A DNA stretch of 64,000 nucleotides from SIG673 sp045638685 (GCA_045638685.1 JAZUBT010000007.1:62001-126000), one strand, 5' to 3'. Shown: positions 23,094 to 31,759, counted from the stretch's first letter. Program-made: numbers and translations. The notes: a model not told the origin generated them from the letters alone.

Positions 23094-26000
23094 TTAGCAT
23101 TAGATCGTTACACAAGTATTTTAATAAAAACAAGCAGAATGAAATTCACGTTATAAACGACATCAGTCTCGACCTCCCCGAGCAGGGCATGGTAGCTCTT
23201 TTCGGTAGAAGCGGCTGCGGTAAAACGACGCTTTTAAACGCTATCGGAGGACTTGACAAGACGCAAAGCGGCTCTATACTTATCGACGGAAAGGACGCAA
23301 GAAAAAAGCCCGACGTAATACGAAACCAATACATCGGCTACATCTTCCAGAACTACAACCTAAACAATCAGCAGTCCTGCTTTGAGAACGTTGCCAACGC
23401 TCTTTATCTCTGCGGAATTACCGACAAGGCGCTTATCGAGGAAAGAGTTATGGCGGCGCTCGCGTGCGTCGGCATGGATAAGTATAAATCCCGTACTCCC
23501 GACACACTTTCGGGCGGTCAGATGCAGCGTATCGCTATTGCAAGAGCAATAGTTAAAAACCCGAAAATAATTCTCGCTGACGAGCCTACCGGTAACCTTG
23601 ACGAGGCAAACACCATTCAGGTAATGGATCTTCTTAAAAAGATTGCGGAAAACCATCTCGTTATTCTCGTTACCCACGAGGCAAACCTCGTTGATTACTA
23701 CTGCGACAAGGTTATAGAGCTTTCGGACGGCAAGATATTATCGACGAGAGACAACTACGGCGCAAACGGCTTTGCCGCGAGAAGCAAAAACGACATATAC
23801 CTCGGTGAATATGAGAAAGCCGAGACAAACGCGGGCGGCGTAAACGTAGAATATTACGGACAGACGCCGAGCGCTCCCGTAAGGCTCCGCATTGTTAACC
23901 ACGGCGGCAAAATCTATTTAAGTGTTGACAGCGAAAGCGTACAGATACTCGACAGCGGAAGCGAGGTTAAGCTCCGCGAGGGCGTTTACACCGAGGTTGC
24001 GCGCACCGAGGAAAACAAGGCGAATATTGATATGTCTAAGCTGCCCCCGATAACCGGCTCGCATTTCGGACGTCTCTTTAACTTCCGCAGCTCCTTTAAG
24101 AGCGGATACAACGCAAATTTCAAAAAGAACAAGAAAAGCACGAAAGCGCTCCGCGCTTGTATGTTCCTGTTCTCTCTCGTTCTCATATTTATGTCGGCAA
24201 GCTTCGGAACCGCATTCAAGACCATTGACGACGTGAAATTGCAGTACAACCAAAATATGTTCTACGTTTACACAAACTCTGCCGATATTTCGAATAAGCT
24301 TAACGAGGCGGTAGGACAGCACGGAATAGACAATATTCAGCTTTACCCCGGCGTTCCCTACGGAAACGGTAGCTTTATAGTGTCCCCCGGCAGATTTGAG
24401 AGCTTTGCAACCGACGAGGCATCTTTTAAAGCCTACGCAGACGTTCTCGATATTAAATTCGCCGGAGCTCCGACCGTTATCGCAGGAAAAGCCGATAATC
24501 TTTCGGACAGCGAGGTTGTTATAACGAGCGTTCTTGCCGACAGACTTATTGAGGCCTCTACGGTTGGATACGTTAAAAGCTACGCCGATCTTTTAGGACT
24601 CTACGCAAAGATTAACGCTTATAACGTTAATCAGAACGGTGTAAGAATAGTCGGCGTTATACAGTCCGAGGAAAGCGCGGTTTACCGTTCCTCCGTAAAG
24701 AGCGCAAACGACGTTCTAAACAGTATGGGAATTAACATTAAAATTAACAAATACAGCACTCTTACATTAAATAGCGGCGAGACCTACCTTATACTTTCTG
24801 ACGAAGGCAACACCGTCGGCTTCCCGAACAAGGACGAAACTGTTAAAATAAACGGAAAAGACTTTAAGGTAAAGGACGTTATTTCGTATTATCATAACTA
24901 CGATGAATATTTGTTCTCTATAGGAAGCCCGCTTGTCAAGCTTAATAACCCGGATAAGCCGGAACAACAGTATATAGAACGTATAGGGTTTGACGAATAT
25001 TTCAGAAGCCTTGTTCAAGCCGAGTTTTATCCCGAACACCCGAATATCCAAAACTACCAGAACTGGGAATACACAAATAAATTAGATGAGTACGCTAAAA
25101 ACTACGTAAAGGATAACTTCTTTTCAGAGCACCCGAACATTAATGAATACCAGTGGAGTAATAATCCCGAAGAGAAAGCTATATATATTGAATTCATCAC
25201 AAAGGTAGCTGAATACAAGAAAAATGAGAATATAATACAAGCAGTAAAAGCTGACTATCTTTCGCAGTATCCCTATGATACTAACGTTGATAACCATCAA
25301 TTATATTGTGAATACCAAGCTAGGGTTGAAGAGTACATCAGTGAGCACCTTGTTGAATATTACGAGGAGATCTACAAGCATTTAGACGGATACGTAAAGC
25401 ACAACCATATAATAAGACCCGATATTAACTCTTGGATTTACATTGAAAAGGGATTTGAAGAGCTGAAATTCAACAACATCTGGGACACCGATTATTTCTA
25501 TATTTTAATGTTTAAAGAGAAAAACGGCAGATATCCTACCTATCAGGAATTCTACTACACAGACAGAAACGAGCTGGCAAACGAATTCAAGCATGACTTT
25601 AACGAGCTTCACAGTCAGTACAGTAACGAATTCTATCAGGCAAATCCCGACGCGTATAGCTATCGAAACAGTTACCTGCTTTGCGAAGCCGACTACGTTT
25701 CTCTTTCAACCATGCTTGGAGAAACGCACGAAAGTCTTTTAAACAGTGATGGCAGTTTCGGAGGCATAATAGGTGGCGGTATCATTATCGGCGGCGGAAA
25801 ATACGAAAGCTCGGACATCGCCGTAAATTCCGGATTGCCGTACTATACCGCAATTCATTCTACCGACCATGCGGCAACCGAGGCATTTCTTAAACAATTT
25901 GAGGGAACACAGGTTGCCGATCCCGAATACCAGAAGGCGATATACACGCCCGACGGTATGTTTGAAGACTTTATGTCTGACTTTAAAGCCGACGTTGTTT

Positions 26001-26389
26001 CAAAAATTATAGTTCTTACCGTATTCCTTGCTATAATGAGCCTCTGTATGTACTTCATTATGCGTTCCTCTCTTATGGCAAGAATCAAGGAGATTGGAAT
26101 ATACCGCGCTATCGGTGTTTCCAAGAAAAACCTTACCTTCCGTTTCTTCGTCGAGGCGCTCGTGCTTACCACGTTTACGGTATTTATAGGATACGTAATA
26201 TCAAGCGGAATACTCTTTGGTCTTTCGGCATCGGTTTCACTTCTTGACTCTATTCTCTACTACCCCGTATGGCTTGCCGGAGTGATACTCGCGGTTCTTT
26301 ACGCCGTATGTCTTATCTGCGGTCTTATCCCGATATTCAACCTCCTGCGCAAGACTCCGAGCGAAATACTTTCGAAGTACGATATATAG
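23090..26389 (+). CDS. ABC transporter, ATPase-permease fusion with repeat-bearing ectodomain, subunit 2
   Basis: A 1,099-residue partner of the preceding gene (4-bp overlap; strong AAAGGAGGT site). The ATPase domain has GRSGCGKTT, LSGGQMQR, IILADEPTGNLD and VTHE. TM1 lies near residue 360 (ALRACMFLFSLVLIFMSASF); three TM helices with an FtsX segment (MARIKEIGIYRAIGVSKKNLTFRFF) close the protein. The ectodomain is about 590 residues, far larger than usual. From about residue 625 to 890 it holds Tyr/Asn/Glu-rich degenerate repeats with HPNIxxYQ and EYxKNxxK patterns, then a Gly-rich stretch (GGIIGGGIIIGGG). Probably forms a heterodimer with subunit 1. Confidence 0.88.
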   Translation: MISIRSLHKYFNKNKQNEIHVINDISLDLPEQGMVALFGRSGCGKTTLLNAIGGLDKTQSGSILIDGKDARKKPDVIRNQYIGYIFQNYNLNNQQSCFENVANALYLCGITDKALIEERVMAALACVGMDKYKSRTPDTLSGGQMQRIAIARAIVKNPKIILADEPTGNLDEANTIQVMDLLKKIAENHLVILVTHEANLVDYYCDKVIELSDGKILSTRDNYGANGFAARSKNDIYLGEYEKAETNAGGVNVEYYGQTPSAPVRLRIVNHGGKIYLSVDSESVQILDSGSEVKLREGVYTEVARTEENKANIDMSKLPPITGSHFGRLFNFRSSFKSGYNANFKKNKKSTKALRACMFLFSLVLIFMSASFGTAFKTIDDVKLQYNQNMFYVYTNSADISNKLNEAVGQHGIDNIQLYPGVPYGNGSFIVSPGRFESFATDEASFKAYADVLDIKFAGAPTVIAGKADNLSDSEVVITSVLADRLIEASTVGYVKSYADLLGLYAKINAYNVNQNGVRIVGVIQSEESAVYRSSVKSANDVLNSMGINIKINKYSTLTLNSGETYLILSDEGNTVGFPNKDETVKINGKDFKVKDVISYYHNYDEYLFSIGSPLVKLNNPDKPEQQYIERIGFDEYFRSLVQAEFYPEHPNIQNYQNWEYTNKLDEYAKNYVKDNFFSEHPNINEYQWSNNPEEKAIYIEFITKVAEYKKNENIIQAVKADYLSQYPYDTNVDNHQLYCEYQARVEEYISEHLVEYYEEIYKHLDGYVKHNHIIRPDINSWIYIEKGFEELKFNNIWDTDYFYILMFKEKNGRYPTYQEFYYTDRNELANEFKHDFNELHSQYSNEFYQANPDAYSYRNSYLLCEADYVSLSTMLGETHESLLNSDGSFGGIIGGGIIIGGGKYESSDIAVNSGLPYYTAIHSTDHAATEAFLKQFEGTQVADPEYQKAIYTPDGMFEDFMSDFKADVVSKIIVLTVFLAIMSLCMYFIMRSSLMARIKEIGIYRAIGVSKKNLTFRFFVEALVLTTFTVFIGYVISSGILFGLSASVSLLDSILYYPVWLAGVILAVLYAVCLICGLIPIFNLLRKTPSEILSKYDI
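24960..25760 (+). repeat. Degenerate coding repeats in the ABC ectodomain
   Basis: Encodes about five diverged units of 35-45 residues, seen in the starts VQAEFYPEHPNIQNYQ, VKDNFFSEHPNINEYQ, VKADYLSQYPYDTN, VEYYEEIYKHLDGYV and FKHDFNELHSQYSNEF. Each has [VF]-x-x-[DE]-[FY] followed by a His/Tyr-Pro or similar turn. The stretch is more AT-rich than the flanking permease code. Confidence 0.65.
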
Positions 26390-26508
26390 TGTCGGGGAGC
26401 CTTAGGTGGCATATAGCCGTGATATAATGCACAGCAAAAACAAAACTGTTTCGCGAAACTAAAACCAAATCGTAGCGGGAGGGCAAGCATCTTTTGAAAA
26501 AAGATTCC

Positions 26509-26524
26509 CCTCCCCTACAAATTT
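26509..26524. repeat. Dispersed CCTCCCCTACAAATTT element, copy 2
   Basis: Identical 16-bp word to 18525-18540; here the complementary GGGAGGG lies at about 26477 with a longer loop. The 26390-26568 gap otherwise shows nothing. Confidence 0.65.
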
Positions 26525-26568
26525 AAAATTATAAAAACTTGCCGATAAATGGCGGAACGGAGACAAAA

Positions 26569-27672
26569 ATGCATACAAACAATATAGCTGAATTTTTAAA
26601 TTCCAAGGGGATTCCCTCGTCTGACGTAATTATCTACAAGAACCATAAGGAAATCTACCGCTACTTCTGCGGATACAAGGACTCGGCTAAAACAAAGCCG
26701 ATAACGGGAGATGAGCTTTATTATATCTGCTCGGGAACAAAGGTTATAACCAGCACAGCGGCTCTGCGTCTTGTTGAAAGAGGTATTATAGGACTTGACG
26801 ATCCGGTATCTAAATACATTCCCGAATATGCTACTCTTACCTACAAATCAGCGGATGGAGTAAAGCCCTGCGAGAAGGTTATGACGGTGCGCCACCTCTT
26901 TGCTATGCGCGGCGGCCTTAATTACAACATCAGATCCGAGCCGATACTGGCGCTTCGCAGGGAAACAGGTAACAAGGCCGACACTCTTTCGCTTGTAAAA
27001 AGCTTTATTAAGGCTCCCCTTGAATACGAGCCGGGAGAGGGATTTCAGTACAGTCTTTGCCACGACGTTCTCGGCGCTATCGTAGAAATTGCATCAGGAA
27101 AAAAATTCGGGGAATACTTAAGAAGTGAGATTTTCGAGCCTCTCGGAATGAATGACACCGGCTTTTTCCCCACCGAGGAGCAGAAAAAGCGCTTTGCCGC
27201 GCAGTACCGCTACGAAAACGAAAGCTATGTTGAAACTCCCGTTGGCTGCGCATACTGTTTAAGCGAAAACTATGAAAGCGGCGGAGCGGGACTTTTCTCC
27301 TCTGTAAACGACTACATTAAATTCGCAGATGCCTTGGCGTGTAACGGAACCGCTGCTAATGGCTATCAGGTTTTAAAACCGGAAACCATAGCTCTTATGC
27401 GCGAAAATCAGCAGCGCGAGGATACTCCGCCTATTAAAGTAGGCTATAAATATGCGCTCGGCGTACGTTCAATGTATAACAAGGCCGAGGCAAACTCCGA
27501 TGGGGATACCGAGCAGGAGTTCGGTTGGGACGGAGCGGCAGGCGCTTACGTTGCGATTGACCCGAAAAACGGTCTTTCAATCTTTTACGCTGAGCACGTC
27601 TTCGGACACCGCCGGGCTTACTCCGACATACATCCCGTTTTAAGAGACAGTATGTACTATCTTGACAAATAA
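26569..27672 (+). CDS. Serine hydrolase, beta-lactamase/class C fold
   Basis: About 367 residues. The nucleophile motif SGTK (SxxK) is at about residues 55-58 in YYICSGTKVITSTAALRLVE. YSLCHD near residue 161 replaces the usual YxN, and a C-terminal HVFGH replaces the KTG/HxG box. Characteristic family text: ITGDELYYICSGTK, RHLFAMRGGL and GAGLFSSVNDYIKF. It has no signal peptide, so it is probably a cytoplasmic esterase or peptidase rather than a true beta-lactamase. The ATG at 26569 follows an ACGGAGA site; a TTG at 26539 is less likely. It lies 9 bp before the first HAD gene, so the three genes are probably an operon. Confidence 0.85.
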   Translation: MHTNNIAEFLNSKGIPSSDVIIYKNHKEIYRYFCGYKDSAKTKPITGDELYYICSGTKVITSTAALRLVERGIIGLDDPVSKYIPEYATLTYKSADGVKPCEKVMTVRHLFAMRGGLNYNIRSEPILALRRETGNKADTLSLVKSFIKAPLEYEPGEGFQYSLCHDVLGAIVEIASGKKFGEYLRSEIFEPLGMNDTGFFPTEEQKKRFAAQYRYENESYVETPVGCAYCLSENYESGGAGLFSSVNDYIKFADALACNGTAANGYQVLKPETIALMRENQQREDTPPIKVGYKYALGVRSMYNKAEANSDGDTEQEFGWDGAAGAYVAIDPKNGLSIFYAEHVFGHRRAYSDIHPVLRDSMYYLDK

Positions 27673-27681
27673 GGACAAAAA

Positions 27682-28470
27682 GTGAAAGCTTATAATTTTT
27701 TTATTGACATTGACGACACTCTTATTCCGAAGGGATTAAGCTTTGTCCCCGAAAGAAATCTTTTCGCGATAAAAGAGGCAAAGGCTCTTGGACACAAATT
27801 TTTTGTCAACACAGGGCGTCCATTCTGCGATATACCGAAGGAATTTTTTGATACAAAATATTTTGACGGTATATGCAGCGGCGGAGATTACGTACAATAT
27901 GAGGGAAAGCCGATATACTCCTGCTTTTTACCTAAGGAGAATGCTAAATCGCTTTTTAAGGCTCTTATGAGCATGGATAAAAAAATTGATTTTAATATCG
28001 GCGGACTTCGTAACAGATATTATATTGGCGAAAAACAGCCTCATTACTCAGATAAAATTTACCGTTCGATTAACCTTATACACGAGCTTGATACGGTTTT
28101 TGACGGAGACGAACTGCAAAAATACTATCTCTGCCAAAGCGGTGAGCCGGATAGCGAGGTAAGGCGTGAAATTGAAAGGTATTTCGGCGTTATAACTCAC
28201 CCGACCTATACTGAGGGCTTTCTTCACGGACACGACAAGGCGTTTTTAATGAGGAAAACCGAGCAGGCGCTTGGGCTTCCGCACGAAAACACTGTTGCCA
28301 TCGGCGACTCGCTGAACGACGTTCAAATGCTCCTTTACGCGCCTACCTCATACGCCATGGGTAACGCGCCCGACGAGGTAAAAAGAATTTGTACGCATAT
28401 TGCCCCTGACTGTGATAAAAACGGGGTTGCGAGCATCCTCGCTCACTATATACACAGCCAAAACATATAG
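27682..28470 (+). CDS. HAD-superfamily hydrolase, Cof type (copy 1)
   Basis: A 262-residue Cof/YidA-like phosphatase. The nucleophile motif is FIDIDDTLI with Asp9/Asp11, followed by FVNTGRP (motif II) and VAIGDSLNDVQML (motif IV). The C2-type cap lies between. It probably removes phosphate from sugar or nucleotide phosphates. It starts with GTG after an AGGAC site, 9 bp after the serine hydrolase. The next gene is a close paralogue, indicating local duplication. Confidence 0.88.
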   Translation: MKAYNFFIDIDDTLIPKGLSFVPERNLFAIKEAKALGHKFFVNTGRPFCDIPKEFFDTKYFDGICSGGDYVQYEGKPIYSCFLPKENAKSLFKALMSMDKKIDFNIGGLRNRYYIGEKQPHYSDKIYRSINLIHELDTVFDGDELQKYYLCQSGEPDSEVRREIERYFGVITHPTYTEGFLHGHDKAFLMRKTEQALGLPHENTVAIGDSLNDVQMLLYAPTSYAMGNAPDEVKRICTHIAPDCDKNGVASILAHYIHSQNI

Positions 28471-28510
28471 CATTACACTACTGTTCCCCCTTACAGAAAG
28501 GCATAACACG

Positions 28511-29299
28511 TTGAAAAAATTTAATTTCTTTATCGATATAGACGGTACGCTCATTAACCACGGGGAAGGGAAAATTTCCGACGCTGTAATTTCAGCAATA
28601 CTTAAGGCAAAGGAGAGCGGCTCGCGTTTTTTCATTAATACCGCCCGTCCGTACTGGCTTGTACCTAAAGAAATTTTCCCCGACGAGATTTTCGACGGCA
28701 TCTGCTCCGGCTGCGGAACGTTTATCACCTACCGCGGAAAGGTTATCTACCAAAACTTTCTCTCCGATGAGACGGTGAAGCAGACTGTCAAGGCGCTTGA
28801 AAAAGCCTTTCCTCCCGAATTTTCAATGCTTATCGAATGCAACGATACGAACTACTATTATGGCGTCGAAATCCCGTGGTATCTTAACGCGGGTTTTAAA
28901 AAGCTTACGAATGCCGACCACATAGGAGCGCAGCGGAAGGCTCTTAAAGTGCAGAAGCTTTCTTTTAATATGCTCTCGGGAAATTTCAGCTACGAGATGT
29001 TTGATGATGTAAAGGATAAATTTGACGTTATGATACATCCGACGTATTCCGAAATTGTACCAAAGGGCTTTAGCAAGGGCGCAGCTCTGCAAATAACCGA
29101 GCGAGAAATAGGCATTGAACACGGTACATCCGTAGCTATCGGAGACTCTCTTAACGATGCGGAAATGTTCAGATGCGCCGATATATCGATCGCAATGGGT
29201 AACGCCCAGGATAACGTAAAAGCACTCTGCGACTACGTAACAGATACTTGCGAAAGCGACGGTGTTGCAAGAGCGATTGAAATGCTTACGTCAAAATAA
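28511..29299 (+). CDS. HAD-superfamily hydrolase, Cof type (copy 2)
   Basis: A 263-residue paralogue of the preceding gene with the same layout: FIDIDGTLI (Asp9/Asp11), FINTARP, and VAIGDSLNDAEMF. The TTG at 28511 is chosen because the protein then starts MKKFNFFIDIDGTL, exactly parallel to copy 1, and a GAAAGG site lies upstream; a longer frame opens at 28400 inside copy 1. Copy 1 has Asp-Asp and this copy Asp-Gly after the second catalytic Asp, so substrate preference may differ. Confidence 0.87.
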   Translation: MKKFNFFIDIDGTLINHGEGKISDAVISAILKAKESGSRFFINTARPYWLVPKEIFPDEIFDGICSGCGTFITYRGKVIYQNFLSDETVKQTVKALEKAFPPEFSMLIECNDTNYYYGVEIPWYLNAGFKKLTNADHIGAQRKALKVQKLSFNMLSGNFSYEMFDDVKDKFDVMIHPTYSEIVPKGFSKGAALQITEREIGIEHGTSVAIGDSLNDAEMFRCADISIAMGNAQDNVKALCDYVTDTCESDGVARAIEMLTSK

Positions 29300-29431
29300 C
29301 ATTTCAAATTAAAAATTAGATTCATTCCTTACCCTTTTCCCTCTGTTTTAATTATTTTGCTTTCTGAAAAGGCTGATAAGAAAAACGGGGAATATAAAGC
29401 AATAAAATACAAAACAAAAGGACGATAACAT

Positions 29432-30112
29432 ATGAAAGACGAGTGTCTGATCTGCGGTGCGCCGTTGAAATATTTAGAAAATGACAAGCTGATGGAGTGT
29501 GCCGTCTGCCACAAAAAAGAAAACAGCAAGACCGTATGCGATAACGGACACTATGTATGCAATGATTGCCATACACAAGGAATGGATGCCATTATCGGAT
29601 TATGTATTGCTGAAAGCTCAAAGAATCCCATAAATATTATTCAAAAAATGATGGCTCTCCCGTTCTGCCATATGCACGGCCCCGAACATCATGTAATGGT
29701 TGGTTCGGCTCTGCTCACCGCATACAAGAATGCAGGCGGTGATATAGACCTTCAAAAAGCCCTATCCGAGATGCAATCTCGTGGCAAGAAGGTTCCCGGC
29801 GGGGCTTGTGGATTTTGGGGAGCTTGCGGTGCCGGCGTTAGTGCCGGAATGTTTATATCTATCTTAACGGGCTCAACACCTCTTGCAAATGAGGAATGGG
29901 GCTTATCCAACAGAATGACCGCCTCCGCCCTTGGTGCAATCGGCGATGTCGGCGGCCCCCGTTGCTGTAAGCGTGATTCATATCTTTCCATAATTAAAGC
30001 CGTTGAATTTGCAAAGAAACACCTCGGTGTAGAAATGGAAATCGAAGATATTAAATGTATCCACTCGGCACAGAATAATCAATGTATCGGCGAAAGATGT
30101 CCCTTTAAATAA
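29432..30112 (+). CDS. DUF5714-family protein with N-terminal zinc ribbon
   Basis: A 226-residue protein. The first 30 residues form a CxxC...CxxC ribbon (Cys5/8 and Cys23/26). More Cys and His residues occur in CDNGHYVCNDCH and LPFCHMHGPEHHVMVG. The body (GGACGFWGACGAGVSAGMFISILTG, ALGAIGDVGGPRCCKRDSY) and the terminal CIGERCPF match the DUF5714 family of anaerobes and methanogens. Its chemistry is unknown; the many conserved Cys/His suggest a metal- or cluster-dependent role. An AAAGGAC site precedes the ATG. It is followed by the tRNA-Leu repeat region. Confidence 0.75.
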   Translation: MKDECLICGAPLKYLENDKLMECAVCHKKENSKTVCDNGHYVCNDCHTQGMDAIIGLCIAESSKNPINIIQKMMALPFCHMHGPEHHVMVGSALLTAYKNAGGDIDLQKALSEMQSRGKKVPGGACGFWGACGAGVSAGMFISILTGSTPLANEEWGLSNRMTASALGAIGDVGGPRCCKRDSYLSIIKAVEFAKKHLGVEMEIEDIKCIHSAQNNQCIGERCPFK

Positions 30113-30164
30113 AAAAGAGGGTGCTGTTCTTTCTTGAAATCTCTCTTTCCCTCACTCTTTTTAA

Positions 30165-30267
30165 GACTGCATCGTGGGTTTGGCGCTACTCTCTACACGG
30201 AAAAAAAGAACAAGCCAACCTTTGGCTATCCTGTTCTTTTTTTGGTGCCGGCAGTGGGACGGTTGAA
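30165..30267. repeat. 103-bp direct repeat with truncated tRNA-Leu 3' end, copy A
   Basis: It matches copy B (30408-30510) at all but one position. The unit contains GACTGCATCGTGGG..., CTCTACACGG, a terminator hairpin (AAGAACA...TGTTCTTTTTTT on both strands) and 18 bp identical to the minus-strand tRNA-Leu 3' end, then GGTTGAA. Relative to the intact tRNA there is a 2-bp GG insertion before TTGAA, after which similarity is lost. Confidence 0.9.
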
Positions 30268-30407
30268 TAAAAGAGCGCCATTTTTCTTACACAGCTCGGC
30301 GCTCTTTCCCCTTTTCCCTTGTCAGCTTTGCCGCCAATTTGCTTTCGCAAACACGGGAAAAGTAAATGCAGTCCTCTTATCTCTTTCTTATTTCGATACA
30401 CTTTTCG

Positions 30408-30510
30408 GACTGCATCGTGGGTTCGGCGCTACTCTCTACACGGAAAAAAAGAACAAGCCAACCTTTGGCTATCCTGTTCTTTTTTTGGTGCCGGCAGTGG
30501 GACGGTTGAA
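30408..30510. repeat. 103-bp direct repeat with truncated tRNA-Leu 3' end, copy B
   Basis: Second near-identical copy, 243 bp from copy A and about 239 bp from the intact tRNA-Leu. The intact gene has the same arrangement (CTCTACACGG, hairpin, tRNA 3' end) at 30594-30663 with a longer, perfect hairpin. The DNA between copies (140 and about 80 bp) encodes nothing recognisable. Confidence 0.9.
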
Positions 30511-30603
30511 CAAGGCTTGCAAGGGCAAGCCTGCAAGTTTACTTCGTAAACGTTGCCCACCGGAACGCCTTGCGTTCGTGCCTTCTGCGTTACCCTCTAC
30601 ACG

Positions 30604-30645
30604 GAAAAAAGAACAAGCCAACCTTTGGTTGGCTTGTTCTTTTTT
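30604..30645. terminator. Terminator of tRNA-Leu
   Basis: AAAAAAGAACAAGCCAACC - TTT - GGTTGGCTTGTTCTTTTTT, a perfect 19-bp stem with T-runs on either strand, directly behind the tRNA-Leu 3' end on the minus strand. Confidence 0.93.
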
Positions 30646-30731
30646 TGGTGCCGGCAGTGGGACTTGAACCCACACGGTGTTGCCACCAACGGATTTTGAG
30701 TCCGTCACGTCTGCCATTCCATCATGCCGGC
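30646..30731 (-). tRNA. tRNA-Leu (anticodon CAA)
   Basis: On the minus strand, an 86-nt class II tRNA. Acceptor GCCGGCA pairs with TGCCGGC, with discriminator A and encoded CCA. The anticodon stem-loop ACGGACTCAAAATCCGT gives anticodon CAA (codon UUG). The variable arm TGGTGGCAACACCG and the T-loop GGTTCAAGTCC are present. Own promoter upstream and terminator downstream. Two truncated copies of its 3' end lie further downstream. Confidence 0.96.
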
Positions 30732-30748
30732 TTGGATTTTCCTTGTAT

Positions 30749-30777
30749 ATTATATCATAATGCTACTGAAAAATCAA
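30749..30777 (-). promoter_or_regulatory. Sigma-A promoter of tRNA-Leu
   Basis: Minus strand: TTGATT (30777-30772), 17-bp spacer, TATAAT (30754-30749) with extended TGA. Confidence 0.87.
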
Positions 30778-30802
30778 GTGTTTTGAAAAAATTAATAAAA
30801 CT

Positions 30803-30829
30803 AAGGCTGAACAATTTTATTCAGCCTTA
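30803..30829 (-). terminator. Terminator of the TVP38-family gene
   Basis: Minus strand: AAGGCTGAA - TAAAATTG - TTCAGCCTT followed by AGTTTTATT. Also a fair terminator on the plus strand. Confidence 0.75.
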
Positions 30830-30836
30830 TCTTATT

Positions 30837-31667
30837 TTATTCCTTTATATCTGCGATAGCTTTTTCTTTCTCTCCGGCCACCGTTTCCTCTGCCCCATCA
30901 TTTTCCTCGGTGCTATCTGCCTTATCTTCCTTTGTCAAGCTTTTAACTCCAAAAAACTTTACTATATTCTCAAAAAATGATATAATCTGATTTTGGAATT
31001 TGATAAGGAAAAATACTCCGATAAATGAAATCGCAACGAGAATAACAAAGAGAAGCCAGTTGCCCTGGAATATTATGTCTCCAAGCAGGGTAAGAACAAG
31101 CGTCGGTATCGCGGGGCCGATAAGCACCGCACAAAAGTAATTTCTCGCTCTAACCTTTGCGTTTACAGCCGCGTACGGAATAAATCCGTTAGGTATCGCG
31201 GGAAGTATGCACGCCATAACAACCATATATGTAGGACTTCTTCCGTCCTTTAAAAACTTCACCGTTCTTGACGAATCCTCAAACGGCACTATTTTATCAA
31301 CAGATTTCTTAATTTTTCTGTATAAAAGGAATATTGCCATGTTATACATCACGTCTCCGATATGACAGACAATAAAGCCTTTCCACGTTCCGAGAACTAT
31401 TCCCGCTGCAATATGTATCGGCGCACTTGGGATAACTATTGATATGTCCTGAACAATCTGCAGAATAAGTATAATGAGTGCTCCCCACTGATTGTCATAT
31501 TTCTGTACTTCTGTTACTATTTTCTGCTGATTTCCGCTGCAAAGTGCGGACCAAAGGCTTCCGTCAATTCTTTGGAAAATAAAGAAAATCGGAATAAATG
31601 CTATACCGAGTAACGCCATAAGCAGTAATACCCTTACTGCAAACGTTTTAAAATCAATTTTTTTCAA
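30837..31667 (-). CDS. TVP38/TMEM64 (DedA-like VTT) membrane protein
   Basis: A 276-residue protein with about six hydrophobic segments. The VTT-domain signature is visible: SIVIPSAPIHIAAGIVLGTWKGFIVCHIGDVMYNMAIF and later MACILPAIPNGFIPYAAVNAKV, with the re-entrant Pro/Gly pattern of lipid scramblase-like VTT proteins. The C-terminal 40 residues are acidic and cytoplasmic (KADSTEENDGAEET). The family probably handles membrane lipids; the specific role is unknown. Monocistronic between its own promoter and terminator. Confidence 0.85.
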   Translation of the reverse strand: MKKIDFKTFAVRVLLLMALLGIAFIPIFFIFQRIDGSLWSALCSGNQQKIVTEVQKYDNQWGALIILILQIVQDISIVIPSAPIHIAAGIVLGTWKGFIVCHIGDVMYNMAIFLLYRKIKKSVDKIVPFEDSSRTVKFLKDGRSPTYMVVMACILPAIPNGFIPYAAVNAKVRARNYFCAVLIGPAIPTLVLTLLGDIIFQGNWLLFVILVAISFIGVFFLIKFQNQIISFFENIVKFFGVKSLTKEDKADSTEENDGAEETVAGEKEKAIADIKE

Positions 31668-31730
31668 GATATTATTCCCTGTTATTATTTATATTAAATG
31701 TTTAGTTGTAAACACAAAAATTCTATATTA

Positions 31731-31759
31731 ATATTAACATACAATTATATAAAAGTCAA
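31731..31759 (-). promoter_or_regulatory. Sigma-A promoter of the TVP38-family gene
   Basis: Minus strand: TTGACT (31759-31754), 17-bp spacer, TAATAT (31736-31731). Leader of about 55 nt. Confidence 0.7.

Noticed and set aside
26569..27672. True beta-lactamase resistance gene
   Set aside because: It has the SxxK motif but no signal peptide, lacks YxN and KTG, and sits with metabolic HAD genes.
30165..30510. CRISPR array
   Set aside because: Only two full repeats of 103 bp with unequal spacers, and they include tRNA and terminator sequence; no cas genes.
30134..30667. Frames of 177, 76 and 136 codons with a repeated NKPTFGYPVLFLVPAVG peptide
   Set aside because: They are translations of the tRNA-Leu end/terminator repeats and tRNA-Leu antisense; the peptide repetition only reflects the DNA repeat.
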